Positions 1 through 8,593 of a stretch of 64,000 bases of DNA are shown here, piece by piece. Both the position numbers and the translations under genes were made by a program. The notes under the pieces are model-generated. The model was given only the letters and a program-made list of their open reading frames with translations. It ran no database searches and was not told the origin of the DNA. Source of the DNA: Bacteroidaceae bacterium (lineage in GTDB: Bacteria; Bacteroidota; Bacteroidia; Bacteroidales; Bacteroidaceae); the NCBI GenBank assembly GCA_016286165.1, contig JAEESE010000003.1, positions 124,001 to 188,000 on the forward strand, read 5' to 3'. The number at the start of each line of letters is the position of its first letter. The first letter of the stretch is position 1.

Positions 1-115
1 CGACCCTCATGAGATGCATAACCTCTATGGGCAGCCCGGAGTGGAACGACTACAGCGCGATATGCATCACCGCCTCGAACTGCTCCAAATACAATACGAC
101 GATCCGCAGAGGTAA
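1..115 (+). CDS. Sulfatase, C-terminal end only (partial)
   Basis: The reading frame open from base 2 ends with TAA at 113-115 and gives 37 residues beginning DPHEMHNLYGQPG and ending in QYDDPQR. The pattern DPxEMxNLYG followed by a charged amphipathic helix is the usual C-terminus of Bacteroidales arylsulfatase-family enzymes, which remove sulfate from host or algal glycans after formylglycine maturation. The catalytic domain, including the CxPSR-type motif, lies outside the window and cannot be checked. The gene converges on secDF. The identification rests on this short tail only. Confidence 0.7.
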   Translation, partial: DPHEMHNLYGQPGVERLQRDMHHRLELLQIQYDDPQR

Positions 116-195
116 GACATATTTCTTCGGCGTTAACCTCGTTTCCCCCTCTTACGGCTAATTATACGGAATCTAAGTATTTCTAATACCCTAAT

Positions 196-255
196 AACAC
201 GACCTGTCGTATCGTAAAATACGTCAGGTCGTGTTGGCTTGTACGACCATCCGTG
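196..255. repeat. 22-bp-period palindromic array 1 (3 units)
   Basis: Three units related to YACGACCGGTCGTR begin at 198, 220 and 242, exactly 22 bp apart. Units 1 and 2 together form an 11-bp perfect inverted repeat, AACACGACCTG at 196-206 against CAGGTCGTGTT at 225-235. The array lies between the convergent 3' ends of the sulfatase and secDF. Other arrays with the same period lie at 13.1, 26.0, 35.6, 36.9, 49.2 and 61.1 kb. Confidence 0.85.
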
Positions 256-265
256 TTTCCGCTTG

Positions 266-300
266 AAAAAAAACAGCGCGGGGAGGGAATCCCCGCGCTG
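266..300 (-). terminator. Intrinsic terminator of secDF
   Basis: CAGCGCGGGG (274-283) pairs perfectly with CCCCGCGCTG (291-300) around a 7-nt loop. On the minus strand the hairpin is followed by eight U (A-run 266-273). It sits 27 bp after the secDF stop codon. Confidence 0.9.
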
Positions 301-326
301 CTTATATATATAATTAATGTGTACTA

Positions 327-3300
327 TTAAGCCTTGGCTTCTTCTTCCTTGATCTTGCGACCCATGACGAGGTAAGCCACGGGAGCGGCAATGAACATGG
401 AGGTGAGGGTACCGATGATAACACCGAGCATCATGGCGAAGGCGAAGCTGCGGATGCTGGCACCGCCGAATGCGAAGATGAACAGCAGAACGATCAACGT
501 GGATACGGAGGTGTTGATGGTACGTGTGAGGGTTGCGTTCAGCGACTGGTTGAAGAGCAGCTGCTTGTCGCGCTTGGGATAGAGGCCGAGGTTCTCGCGG
601 ATACGGTCGAAGACCACCACCTTATCGTTGATAGAGTAACCGATACAGGTCAGCAGGGCACCGATAAATGTCTGGTCGATCTCGAGTGAGAACGGCATCC
701 AGCCCCAGCAAGCACTGTACATACCGAGGATGAAGATGGTGTCGACTGTCAGAGCGGTGATAGCGCCTACGGAGAAGGCTACGTTGCGGAAGCGAACGAG
801 GATGTAGACGAAGATGACGATGAGCGCCAGGATGACGCTGACGATAGCGCCACGGGTGATGTTCTCAGCGATAGAAGGTCCTACCTTCTGTGAACTAATG
901 ATGGAGCCGCCGGCACGCTCGTCGCGGTTGATGAAGTTGTCGACAGTGAGATCATTGCTCAGCTGACCACCAGCCTTGAGAACGTCGAAGAGCTTCTGCT
1001 CGATCTCGGAGTCTACTTCCATACCGTCCTCGTCGATACGGTAGTTGGTGGAGATACGGAGTGTCTTGCCTTCGGTACCGAGGGCGATGACGCTGGTATT
1101 CGACTCGGGGAAGGCCTCTGCGAAGAGAGGACGTACGCTCTCAGGTGATACCTCCTTCTCGAAGAGCACAACGAAGTTACGACCGCCGGTGAAGTCGATG
1201 GAGCGTGAGAAGCCGCGAACGGCCCAACTCAGGATGCTAAGCAATACGATGACACCGAAGATTATGAACGAGCGCTTGTAGGCTCCCATGAAGTTGAAGT
1301 TGGTATTGGAGAGGAACTTGCGGCTCAGCGGTGTGGTGAAGGTGAGGTCGAGCCACTTATCCTTGGACATCTTGGTGTCGAATACTACGCGTGTGAGATA
1401 TACAGCGGTAAAGAATGAGATGACGATACCGATGATGTAGGTGGTGGCGAAACCGCGGATGGGGCCTGTACCGAAGTAGTAGAGGATGATACCGGTGAGA
1501 ACACTGGTGACATTGGAGTCGATGATAGCGCTGAAGGCGTTGCTGTAGCCAGCCTGCATAGCCTGGCGTACGGGCTTGCCGCTGCGCATCTCTTCCTTAG
1601 TGCGCTCGAAGATAAGCACGTTGGCGTCGACGGCCATACCCAGCGTGAGCACCATACCTGCGATACCGCTCAGTGTAAGAGCAGCCTGGAACGAGGTGAG
1701 GATGCCGAGGATGAAGAAGAGGTTGAACAGCAGGGCGCAGTTGGCAACCATACCGGGACGGAAGCCGTACATGAGCACCATGTAGATCATCAGGGCTATG
1801 AAGGCCAGGATGACGGAGATAAAGCCCTGACGGATGGATTCCTTACCGAGAGTAGGACCTACGATTTCCTCGCTGACAATGTTTGCTGGGGCAGGCATCT
1901 TACCGGACTTGAGCACATTGGCCAAGTCGCGGGTGTCCTCAGCAGTGAAGTTACCGGTAATCTGGCTGTTACCGCCGGTGATCTCGTTCTGCACGTTAGG
2001 TGCACTGTAGACGTAGTTGTCGAGCACGATGGCGATGGGGCGGTGTACGTTGGCCTTGGTAAGGGCAGCCCAACGGCGTGCGCCCTCAACATTCATCTGC
2101 ATGCTGACGCAGGGGCGGCTGTTCTGGTCGTACTCGTCCTTGGCATCGGTCACGACATCACCCTCGAGGGGTGCGCGGCCGTTGCGCTCAGTAACCTTGA
2201 TGGCGTAGAGCTCATAGATCTCGTCGTTCTTGTCGATACCCTTGACACCCCAGAGGAGTTTCATGTCGGTGGGGAGGATAGCCTTAGCCTCGGGAGTCTC
2301 GAGGAGCTCGGAGATGACGTTGATGTCGCGCTTGTTAGCATAACCTACGCAAGCACCATTGTCCTGATTGAGGACTTGCAGGCGAGCGAGGATGGGGTGC
2401 TGCTTGAGGGCCTGCTCATCGGCAACGGCGCTCTGGGCCTCGGCCTTCTCCTCGGGAGAGCCTGCAGTGGCACCCTTAGCGATGGCTGCGAGGGCATCGT
2501 CGGCATTAGCCTTAGCGCTGTCGGCCTGAGCCTCTTCAGCGGGAGCGGCAGCTTCGGGAGCAGCCTCTTCCTTAGCCTCGTCAGCGTTCTCAGCTTCAGC
2601 CTCGGCACCTGCTACGCCAGCAGCAGCGAGCTTGCTGTCGAGCTGAACAAGGAAAGGTGTGGCCTCAGTGGTGGTGTATGTCTCCCAGAACTCGAGGTTT
2701 GCCGAGCCTTGGAGGAGCTTACGAACGCGTTCAGGCTCCTTGATACCAGGCAGTTCAACCATAATGCGACCTTCCTGACCTTCAAGAGCCTGGATGTTGG
2801 GTTGCACGACGCCAAAGCGGTCGATACGGGTGCGGATGACGTTGAATGAGTTGTCGATTGCAGCCTTAACTTCTTCGCGCAGAACCTTTTCCACTTCACG
2901 GTCGGGGGTCTTGGTGTTGACCTTGCCGCGCAGCTGCTGCGTAGCGAAGAGCTCAGAGAGGTTGCTGTTGGGTGCCAGGGCCTTGTAGTCCTTGACGAAG
3001 AGCGAAATGAAGTCGCCCTTACCTTCCTTGGCCTCCTGCTTGGCCTGAGCGATAGCTTGTTTGAAGTTAGGCTCGTCCTTGTGGTCGGCCAGAGCTTCTA
3101 CGACGTCGGGAACGCTCACTTCGAGGATAACATTCATGCCGCCCTTAAGGTCGAGGCCGAGGCCGATACCCATTTCACGACATTCCTTCAGCGACCAGAC
3201 GCCGAGATAGACAGGCTCGTTTGAGAGCGAGTCGAGATAGTGCTGTCCTGCAGCCTCGCCTTGAAGGGCGGCTATCTTCTCGGCTTTATTCTCGTAGTGT

Positions 3301-3386
3301 CGTGTGACGAACGAGAAACTCAGATAGAAGATGCAGACCAGAGCGAGCAGTACTGCGAACACTTTTACAAATCCTTTGTTTTGCAT
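327..3386 (-). CDS. secDF: Fused protein translocase subunit SecDF
   Basis: A 1019-residue fusion of SecD and SecF, the membrane partners of SecYEG that use the proton gradient to pull exported proteins across the inner membrane. An N-terminal membrane segment (about 8-28) is followed by the SecD signature LGLDLKGGMNV near 75-86, the large periplasmic region, and a SecD membrane block near 515-690. The SecF half begins near 715, with the signature SIDFTGGRNF near 745, and ends in a second membrane block. An Ala/Glu-rich low-complexity insert of about 65 residues (about 255-322) interrupts the first periplasmic region; such inserts vary between Bacteroidales. The ATG at 3386 lies about 50 nt after a -7 box, and a strong terminator follows the gene. 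The single-chain form is usual for Bacteroidetes. Confidence 0.97.
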   Translation of the reverse strand: MQNKGFVKVFAVLLALVCIFYLSFSFVTRHYENKAEKIAALQGEAAGQHYLDSLSNEPVYLGVWSLKECREMGIGLGLDLKGGMNVILEVSVPDVVEALADHKDEPNFKQAIAQAKQEAKEGKGDFISLFVKDYKALAPNSNLSELFATQQLRGKVNTKTPDREVEKVLREEVKAAIDNSFNVIRTRIDRFGVVQPNIQALEGQEGRIMVELPGIKEPERVRKLLQGSANLEFWETYTTTEATPFLVQLDSKLAAAGVAGAEAEAENADEAKEEAAPEAAAPAEEAQADSAKANADDALAAIAKGATAGSPEEKAEAQSAVADEQALKQHPILARLQVLNQDNGACVGYANKRDINVISELLETPEAKAILPTDMKLLWGVKGIDKNDEIYELYAIKVTERNGRAPLEGDVVTDAKDEYDQNSRPCVSMQMNVEGARRWAALTKANVHRPIAIVLDNYVYSAPNVQNEITGGNSQITGNFTAEDTRDLANVLKSGKMPAPANIVSEEIVGPTLGKESIRQGFISVILAFIALMIYMVLMYGFRPGMVANCALLFNLFFILGILTSFQAALTLSGIAGMVLTLGMAVDANVLIFERTKEEMRSGKPVRQAMQAGYSNAFSAIIDSNVTSVLTGIILYYFGTGPIRGFATTYIIGIVISFFTAVYLTRVVFDTKMSKDKWLDLTFTTPLSRKFLSNTNFNFMGAYKRSFIIFGVIVLLSILSWAVRGFSRSIDFTGGRNFVVLFEKEVSPESVRPLFAEAFPESNTSVIALGTEGKTLRISTNYRIDEDGMEVDSEIEQKLFDVLKAGGQLSNDLTVDNFINRDERAGGSIISSQKVGPSIAENITRGAIVSVILALIVIFVYILVRFRNVAFSVGAITALTVDTIFILGMYSACWGWMPFSLEIDQTFIGALLTCIGYSINDKVVVFDRIRENLGLYPKRDKQLLFNQSLNATLTRTINTSVSTLIVLLFIFAFGGASIRSFAFAMMLGVIIGTLTSMFIAAPVAYLVMGRKIKEEEAKA

Positions 3387-3441
3387 GTTGTTTTTAGAGT
3401 TTATTTAATGATTTTTAGTTATAGTCGGCCAAAATAGCGCG

Positions 3442-3449
3442 CAAATATA
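3442..3449 (-). promoter_or_regulatory. secDF promoter -7 box
   Basis: TATATTTG on the minus strand matches the Bacteroidetes -7 consensus TAnnTTTG. The start site would be near 3435, giving a leader of about 50 nt. No clear -33 TTTG is visible at 19-20 bp. Confidence 0.55.
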
Positions 3450-3514
3450 GTGTTTTTTTCTTTACGCGCACGTTTTTATTGTATAAATCTTTGTTTTTTG
3501 TTATGCTTTTTGTG

Positions 3515-4609
3515 TTAACGACCGCTTTTTTGTGAAAGAATGGTATAAATAGGGCGGTGGTCAGAGAGATTCATGTCATCGTCGACTCGCGTGTTGTGGC
3601 TCGTCCAATATTGGGGGCTGAAAAGTATGTGATCGATGCGCACTGGGAAGCCCCGTTCGCGGAACGTCAGCCCAAGGCCGTTGCCGCTTTCGCGGAAGGC
3701 ACTTGTGAGGTTGCGAGTGAGCACTCGATGTGTGTATGACACGGGCGTATCGTTGAAGTCGCCACAAAGTATGACGGGCCGTGGCAGCCATTCGTTGACG
3801 ATGCTATCTATGATATTTGTCTGCGCAGCACGCATGGGCGCTGCTTCTGCCATCAGCCTTAAAAGCGGTTTGACGTCGTTGATAAGAGAGTCGGTAACAC
3901 TGCGGTTGCGGTTTGGGTTGGCTGTCTGATCCAGTACGTCGACGTATTTCTGACGCATCTCAAGGCTGAAATGGTTGCTCTCGAAATGGTTGTTGATGAG
4001 CAGGATAGTGTCCTCGCCCCAGAGTAGCTTGGCCAGGAAACCGGAATTGTTGAGCGTGGGGTAGGTGAGTTCCTCGCTCTCGATGATGGGCAGGCGCGAG
4101 AGTAGTGTTAGGCCTTTGTAGTGAGCCTGATGGTAGCCTAGTGGCTCGAGACTATCGGTCAAAGTGTTGACATGTGCGGCGGTGTATGTCTCCTGCAGGC
4201 AGATGATGTCGTGACCGCATTCGGCGAGGTATTTCACCATCATGTTGTTGCCGTCGGCATCAATGGCATCCTTGCCGCCGAAACCATGAGTATTGAATGA
4301 GAGCACTGAGAGCTGAGGCTCTGTAGGTTTTGACGGCAGGTTCAGCGGGCAGTAGTCGCGCACAAAACTGAAACAGGCTGCTATGCCGACCAGCGGTATC
4401 CATACGCGCTTAACCTTGAATATCAGCCAGAAGATGACAAATGCAACCGTTGTGAACAGGAACACGGGGAAGGCCAGAGGGAGCAGACTCAATTTGGGGA
4501 AGCGCGAGGGGTCGAGATATGTGATACCGACCGATAACCATAGCAATAATACTACGGCTATATTGGCTCCCTCGAAGAGGTGCGTCAACGCTGATTTAAC
4601 CCATTTCAT
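3515..4609 (-). CDS. Membrane-anchored endonuclease/exonuclease/phosphatase family protein
   Basis: 364 residues. Three hydrophobic segments occupy about residues 10-100. A soluble EEP-fold domain follows with the usual metal and catalytic motifs: LSVLSFNTHGFGG, IICLQETY, ILCGDFNDTP, RIDHILFS and LSDHRPIY. The fold covers Mg-dependent phosphodiesterases that act on nucleic acids, sphingolipids or inositol phosphates, and the substrate cannot be told from sequence. With an N-terminal membrane anchor the catalytic domain is probably periplasmic. The start overlaps the rhomboid stop codon by 4 nt (ATGA), so the two genes are translationally coupled and read from the rhomboid promoter. Confidence 0.88.
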   Translation of the reverse strand: MKWVKSALTHLFEGANIAVVLLLWLSVGITYLDPSRFPKLSLLPLAFPVFLFTTVAFVIFWLIFKVKRVWIPLVGIAACFSFVRDYCPLNLPSKPTEPQLSVLSFNTHGFGGKDAIDADGNNMMVKYLAECGHDIICLQETYTAAHVNTLTDSLEPLGYHQAHYKGLTLLSRLPIIESEELTYPTLNNSGFLAKLLWGEDTILLINNHFESNHFSLEMRQKYVDVLDQTANPNRNRSVTDSLINDVKPLLRLMAEAAPMRAAQTNIIDSIVNEWLPRPVILCGDFNDTPVSYTHRVLTRNLTSAFRESGNGLGLTFRERGFPVRIDHILFSPQYWTSHNTRVDDDMNLSDHRPIYTILSQKSGR

Positions 4610-5631
4610 CGTTCGCTGGCCTCGAAGAGTTTGCGTTTTTCCTCATCTGTGAGGCTATTGTAGCCCCCTTGTTTTACCTTGGCAAGGATGTTGTCTATCT
4701 CCTCTTGCCGCTGCAGATCTTTCTGTCGCCATTCCATGTCGGCGGCATGCTTGCTCGATGAAGTGGAAACGTTCATATGTGTACGTTTTTGCCCATTCCA
4801 TCGGTTTTTTATACCATGCCACCAGTTCTTCATACGGGTGGCAAGACTTGTGCGTGCCGAGCTGTCGCGGTTGGTTACATCCTCGTAGCGAGTGTAGTAT
4901 CCGCCACCGTAGTTATTGCCATAACCTCCACCTATATTGCCGAGTCCACCGCCGAAGAAACGTCCGTTGCCATCGCCCTTGTTGCGCCAGTAGAGGATAA
5001 GCAGCAGGCCGAAGAGCATACCGCCGAGGTGAGCCATGTGGGCAATGTTGTCGCCGCGATGGCCCAGAGCGCTAAGCAATTCGATTACAGCGTAACCCAT
5101 AACGAACCATTTTGCCTTTATGGGCACAGGGATAGGAATGATGAAAAGACGTTCGTTGGGGAACGTCATGCCAAAGCTGAGCAATATGCCATAGACAGCT
5201 CCTGAGGCGCCGACGGTGGTCCAGTTGTTTAGATAAGCACTCATAGGCATCACCATGCCACCGACGTTTACGGTGTCGTAGCTGGCGAGTCCTTGATATG
5301 CAAATTCAATCCATTGTGCACCTTCCTGCATAAGTCCGGCACCGAGTCCGCAGACGATATAATAGAAGAGGAATTTCTGCGAGCCCATGACCTGTTCCAT
5401 GACACGTCCGAACATCCACACGGCAAACATATTAAAGAATATATGTTCCCATCCGGCATGGACGAACATGTATGTGAAGAACTGATAGAGTCGGAAGTCA
5501 GACGCCTTGAAGAAATGTAGGCCGAGGAGGTCGTCGAAGTCTATGCCGTAGCGTATGGCCACCAACTTGCCAAAAAACATCAGCAAGTTGATGATAATGA
5601 TATTCTTGGTTACCGGTGGAATATTGAACAT
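4606..5631 (-). CDS. Rhomboid family intramembrane serine protease
   Basis: Counted from the ATG at 5631 the protein has 341 residues. An upstream in-frame ATG at 5709 lies before the probable -7 box (5669-5676) and is not used. The six-helix rhomboid core shows the HAGWEHIFFN motif (58-67), catalytic Ser143 in GASGAVYG and catalytic His201 in AHLGGMLFG. The enzyme cleaves membrane protein substrates within the bilayer. A Gly/Asn/Tyr-rich linker (about 220-250) leads to a soluble C-terminal helical region ending NSLTDEEKRKLFEAS, common in Bacteroidetes rhomboids. The gene is divergent from HU and its 3' end overlaps the following EEP gene. Confidence 0.93.
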   Translation of the reverse strand: MFNIPPVTKNIIIINLLMFFGKLVAIRYGIDFDDLLGLHFFKASDFRLYQFFTYMFVHAGWEHIFFNMFAVWMFGRVMEQVMGSQKFLFYYIVCGLGAGLMQEGAQWIEFAYQGLASYDTVNVGGMVMPMSAYLNNWTTVGASGAVYGILLSFGMTFPNERLFIIPIPVPIKAKWFVMGYAVIELLSALGHRGDNIAHMAHLGGMLFGLLLILYWRNKGDGNGRFFGGGLGNIGGGYGNNYGGGYYTRYEDVTNRDSSARTSLATRMKNWWHGIKNRWNGQKRTHMNVSTSSSKHAADMEWRQKDLQRQEEIDNILAKVKQGGYNSLTDEEKRKLFEASER

Positions 5632-5668
5632 AGGCAGTTTAAAATACCGTTTTAATGGTCTGAGGCCG

Positions 5669-5676
5669 CAAAAGTA
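5669..5676 (-). promoter_or_regulatory. Rhomboid operon -7 box
   Basis: TACTTTTG on the minus strand, about 38 nt before the ATG at 5631. It excludes the longer reading frame that would start at 5709. Confidence 0.55.
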
Positions 5677-5748
5677 GGCATTTTTAGTGTGATAACGGGC
5701 CAAAATCAAATAAAATTGCGGTAAATAGTGTCTTTTTCCAAAAAAAAC

Positions 5749-5779
5749 TTGGTGGGAATTACAACTTTATCTATATTTG
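5749..5779 (+). promoter_or_regulatory. HU promoter
   Basis: TTGG at 5749-5752 and TATATTTG at 5772-5779 are 19 bp apart, close to the -33/-7 arrangement of the Bacteroidetes housekeeping sigma factor. The leader would be about 70 nt and AT-rich. Confidence 0.7.
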
Positions 5780-5855
5780 CGACAAGAATAGGCCAAAAAA
5801 CGGCCTATCAAGGTTGGTAGAAACATTTTTATTAACATTTTTAATAACTTTATTT

Positions 5856-6128
5856 ATGAACAAGACAGAACTTACAAACGCCATCGCCGCTCAGGCTGGC
5901 TTGACAAAGGTTGACGCCAAGAAGGCACTCGATGCAACTCTCGATGCTATCACCGCTGCTCTTAAGGCTGGTGATAAGGTAGCTCTCGTTGGTTTCGGCA
6001 CATTCGCCGTAGCAGCTCGCAAGGAGCGCAACGGTATCAATCCTCTCACCAAGAAGGCCATCACGATTGCTGCTAAGAAGCAGGCAAAGTTCAAGGCTGG
6101 TGCTGAACTCGACAAGGCTATTCAGTAA
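5856..6128 (+). CDS. HU family DNA-binding protein
   Basis: 90 residues from the ATG at 5856, beginning MNKTELTNAIAAQAGLTK. This is the standard HU/IHF length and pattern: N-terminal helical dimerisation part, the GFGTF segment near 47, and a basic beta-arm with NPLTKK. HU binds and bends DNA without strong sequence preference and compacts the nucleoid. A longer frame from 5814 would add 14 hydrophobic residues not seen in the family, so the ATG at 5856 was chosen. It has its own promoter and terminator, so it is a single-gene unit. Codon use is strongly biased, as expected for an abundant protein. Confidence 0.96.
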   Translation: MNKTELTNAIAAQAGLTKVDAKKALDATLDAITAALKAGDKVALVGFGTFAVAARKERNGINPLTKKAITIAAKKQAKFKAGAELDKAIQ

Positions 6129-6174
6129 TCTTGGACATACAGTCAAGTTAAATCGTTTGCATAAGTAAAAGTCA

Positions 6175-6214
6175 CCCTTGGCTTAGTCGTGATTGACAGG
6201 GCCAAGGGTTTTTT
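6175..6214 (+). terminator. Intrinsic terminator of HU
   Basis: CCCTTGGC (6175-6182) pairs with GCCAAGGG (6201-6208) around an 18-nt loop and is followed by six T. Confidence 0.85.
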
Positions 6215-6280
6215 GTGTGCTCTTACGTTTCGTATTGAATTTGCGATATGGGCGGGGAACCAATATTCAGTGCTGGCGCA

Positions 6281-6715
6281 TTATCGTTTTGTCTGGAAGA
6301 ATTGTTGGATGAGTCGTGCCGCTTCATCGGCGAGGATGCCGGAGGTGATCTGTGTGCGTGGATGTAGTGCAGAAGGTGCGAAACGAGTATAGCCGCGCTT
6401 GGGGTCGGAGGCCCCGTATACGAGGCGTTTGAGCTGGCTCCAACTGATAGCTCCTGCACACATGGTGCATGGTTCGAGCGTTACATAGAGCGTAGCGTCG
6501 GTGAGGTATTTTCCTCCGAGTGCTGAGGCAGCAGCAGTGATGGCCTGCATCTCGGCATGCGCCGTGACGTCGTTGAGGCGCTCGGTGAGGTTGTGGGCAC
6601 GTGCCACAATCCGTCCGCCAGCCACGATAACGGCGCCGACAGGAATCTCGCCTTCGTCGGCTGCTTTACGTGCTTCTGCCAGAGCTATCTGCATCCATTT
6701 TATGTCTTCTTCCAT
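6281..6715 (-). CDS. tadA: tRNA-specific adenosine deaminase (TadA-like)
   Basis: 144 residues from the ATG at 6715. The upstream ATG at 6748 falls inside the -7 box and is rejected. The zinc-dependent deaminase signature is complete: HAE at 53-55 (zinc His and proton-shuttling Glu) and PCTMC at 82-86 (two zinc Cys). The family converts adenosine-34 to inosine in tRNA-Arg(ACG) so that it can read several arginine codons. Length and the opening MEEDIKWMQIALAEA fit TadA better than free cytidine or guanine deaminases, although a guanine deaminase cannot be fully excluded from sequence alone. It converges on HU and is divergent from parA. Confidence 0.88.
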   Translation of the reverse strand: MEEDIKWMQIALAEARKAADEGEIPVGAVIVAGGRIVARAHNLTERLNDVTAHAEMQAITAAASALGGKYLTDATLYVTLEPCTMCAGAISWSQLKRLVYGASDPKRGYTRFAPSALHPRTQITSGILADEAARLIQQFFQTKR

Positions 6716-6745
6716 AGTCGTATGTGATGTAGCATTAACGTGCTG

Positions 6746-6777
6746 CAAAGTTACAAAATGATACCTTGCGAAACAAG
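6746..6777 (-). promoter_or_regulatory. tadA promoter
   Basis: TAACTTTG (-7) at 6746-6753 on the minus strand. A partial -33 (CTTG, complement of 6774-6777) lies 20 bp upstream. Confidence 0.5.
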
Positions 6778-6837
6778 AAAAGGGGCAAATAAAGCATAAA
6801 AAGCCTTAAATCGGGTGCCTGTTTCGATGAAAATGCT

Positions 6838-6845
6838 TACCTTTG
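6838..6845 (+). promoter_or_regulatory. parAB operon -7 box
   Basis: TACCTTTG, about 31 nt upstream of the parA ATG. The -33 element is not clear. Confidence 0.6.
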
Positions 6846-6876
6846 CGGCTCAATTTATACACGCATACATACGCAC

Positions 6877-7644
6877 ATGAGTAAAATAATAGCATTAGCA
6901 AATCAAAAAGGAGGTGTCGGCAAGACGACGACATCGATGAATTTGGCAGCGTCGCTGGCTACGTTGGAGCAGCGCGTGCTGCTTGTCGATGCTGACCCTC
7001 AGGCCAATGCGTCGAGCGGTCTTGGCATTGACGTGAAGACCGTGGAGACGAGTATCTATGACTGCCTTATCGGCGGTGCCGACATACATGACGCTATCTT
7101 TGAGAGTGACGTGCCCGGTCTGGATGTGGTGCCCAGCCACATCGACTTGGTGGGTGCAGAGATCGAGATGCTTAACCTGGAGGGTCGCGAGCGCATCATG
7201 GCCGGCTTGCTTAAGCCTCTGGCAAAAGACTACGACTATATCCTCATCGACTGCTCGCCCTCGTTGGGCCTTATCACAGTGAATGCCCTTACGGCTGCAG
7301 ACTCGGTCATCATCCCTGTACAATGTGAGTACTTTGCACTTGAAGGTATCTCTAAGCTGCTGAACACGATAAAGATTATCAAGCAAAAGCTCAATCCCAG
7401 GCTCGAGATTGAGGGCTTCCTGCTGACGATGTACGATTCGCGCCTGCGTCTGGCTAACCAGATTAAGGATGAGGTGCGCCGCCATTTCCAGGAGTTAGTG
7501 TTCAAAACCATCATCTCGCGCAACGTGAAGCTCTCCGAAGCTCCGTCGCATGGTATGCCTGCCATATTGTACGATGCCGACAGTGCCGGCGCCCGCAACC
7601 ATCTGGCTCTGGCTCAAGAGATTATTGAGAAGAATCAAAAATGA
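6877..7644 (+). CDS. parA: Chromosome-partitioning ATPase ParA (Soj)
   Basis: 255 residues, the chromosomal Soj length without the extra N-terminal DNA-binding domain of plasmid ParA. The deviant Walker A motif KGGVGKTT begins at residue 11, the Walker B-like segment is YILIDCSPS, and the C-terminal signature [13 protein letters not shown] is typical. ATP-bound ParA dimers coat the nucleoid and are stripped by ParB-parS, which moves origins apart. parB follows after 19 bp and three cell-envelope/stringent-response genes continue on the same strand, the usual origin-proximal order in Bacteroidales. Confidence 0.97.
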   Translation: MSKIIALANQKGGVGKTTTSMNLAASLATLEQRVLLVDADPQANASSGLGIDVKTVETSIYDCLIGGADIHDAIFESDVPGLDVVPSHIDLVGAEIEMLNLEGRERIMAGLLKPLAKDYDYILIDCSPSLGLITVNALTAADSVIIPVQCEYFALEGISKLLNTIKIIKQKLNPRLEIEGFLLTMYDSRLRLANQIKDEVRRHFQELVFKTIISRNVKLSEAPSHGMPAILYDADSAGARNHLALAQEIIEKNQK

Positions 7645-7663
7645 TAAGAAACACATTTAGATT

Positions 7664-8557
7664 ATGGCACCACATAAGAAATATCCAGCTCTCGGACGCG
7701 GACTTGACGCCTTGATCAGCACAGATGAAGTGCACACCGAAGGCTCCTCGTCGATAAGCGAAACCGATATAACGCTGATACATCCTAATCCCAAACAGCC
7801 ACGCCGCGAGTTTGATGCTGAGGCGCTGCAGGAACTGGCCGACAGCATACGCGAGATAGGTATCATACAGCCTATTACGTTGCGCAAGCTGCCCGACGGT
7901 ACTTACGAGATTATTGCCGGAGAGCGCCGCTGGCGTGCTTCGCAGATGGCTGGATTGAAGAGCATCCCGGCTTACATACGCACGGCAGACGACGAGAACG
8001 TCATGGAGATGGCGCTCATTGAGAACATCCAACGTCAGGACCTCAACGCCTTGGAGATAGCATTAGCATACCAGCATCTGCTTGAGCAGTACGACTTAAC
8101 ACAGGACCGACTGAGTGAGCGCGTGGGCAAGAAACGTGCTACTATCACCAATTACCTGCGTCTGCTGAAACTGCCGGCAAGCATACAGATGGCTCTGCAG
8201 AACCGAGAGCTTGATATGGGACATGCACGTGCACTGCTGACGCTCGACAACCCGTCACTGCAGTTGAAGGTGTTCTCGCAAATCCAACGCGAACATCTGA
8301 GCGTGCGCAAGGTAGAGGAATTGGTGAAGCGGCTCAGTTCGGGCGAGGCGGTGAACATTGGCGGACAGAAAGTGCGTCCACAACGCGCTAAGCTCAGTCG
8401 CGACTACGAGCTGCTGCGCGATAATCTCTCGCGCTGCTTCCAGACAAAAGTACAGTTTGCATGCAATGACCAGGGTAAGGGTAAGATTACCATACCCTTC
8501 TCCGGTGAGGAGGAGCTCGAGCGCATCGTGGCACTTCTCGACAAGCTGAAACACTGA
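7664..8557 (+). CDS. parB: ParB/Spo0J CTPase, centromere-binding protein
   Basis: 297 residues. The N-terminal nuclease-like/CTPase domain carries GERRWRAS near 86-93 and ENIQRQDLN near 123-131. The central helix-turn-helix spans about 135-200, and a short C-terminal dimerisation domain ends the protein. ParB loads at parS sites as a CTP-dependent sliding clamp and stimulates ParA. No consensus parS (TGTTTCACGTGAAACA) was seen in this window, so loading sites must lie elsewhere. It begins 19 bp after parA. Confidence 0.96.
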   Translation: MAPHKKYPALGRGLDALISTDEVHTEGSSSISETDITLIHPNPKQPRREFDAEALQELADSIREIGIIQPITLRKLPDGTYEIIAGERRWRASQMAGLKSIPAYIRTADDENVMEMALIENIQRQDLNALEIALAYQHLLEQYDLTQDRLSERVGKKRATITNYLRLLKLPASIQMALQNRELDMGHARALLTLDNPSLQLKVFSQIQREHLSVRKVEELVKRLSSGEAVNIGGQKVRPQRAKLSRDYELLRDNLSRCFQTKVQFACNDQGKGKITIPFSGEEELERIVALLDKLKH

Positions 8558-8593
8558 TTCAAGGTTGTAAAAACACTATTACCCGACACGCCA

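Noticed and set aside
2043..2849. 268-residue open frame opposite secDF
   Set aside because: Shadow of the secDF coding strand; no family pattern.
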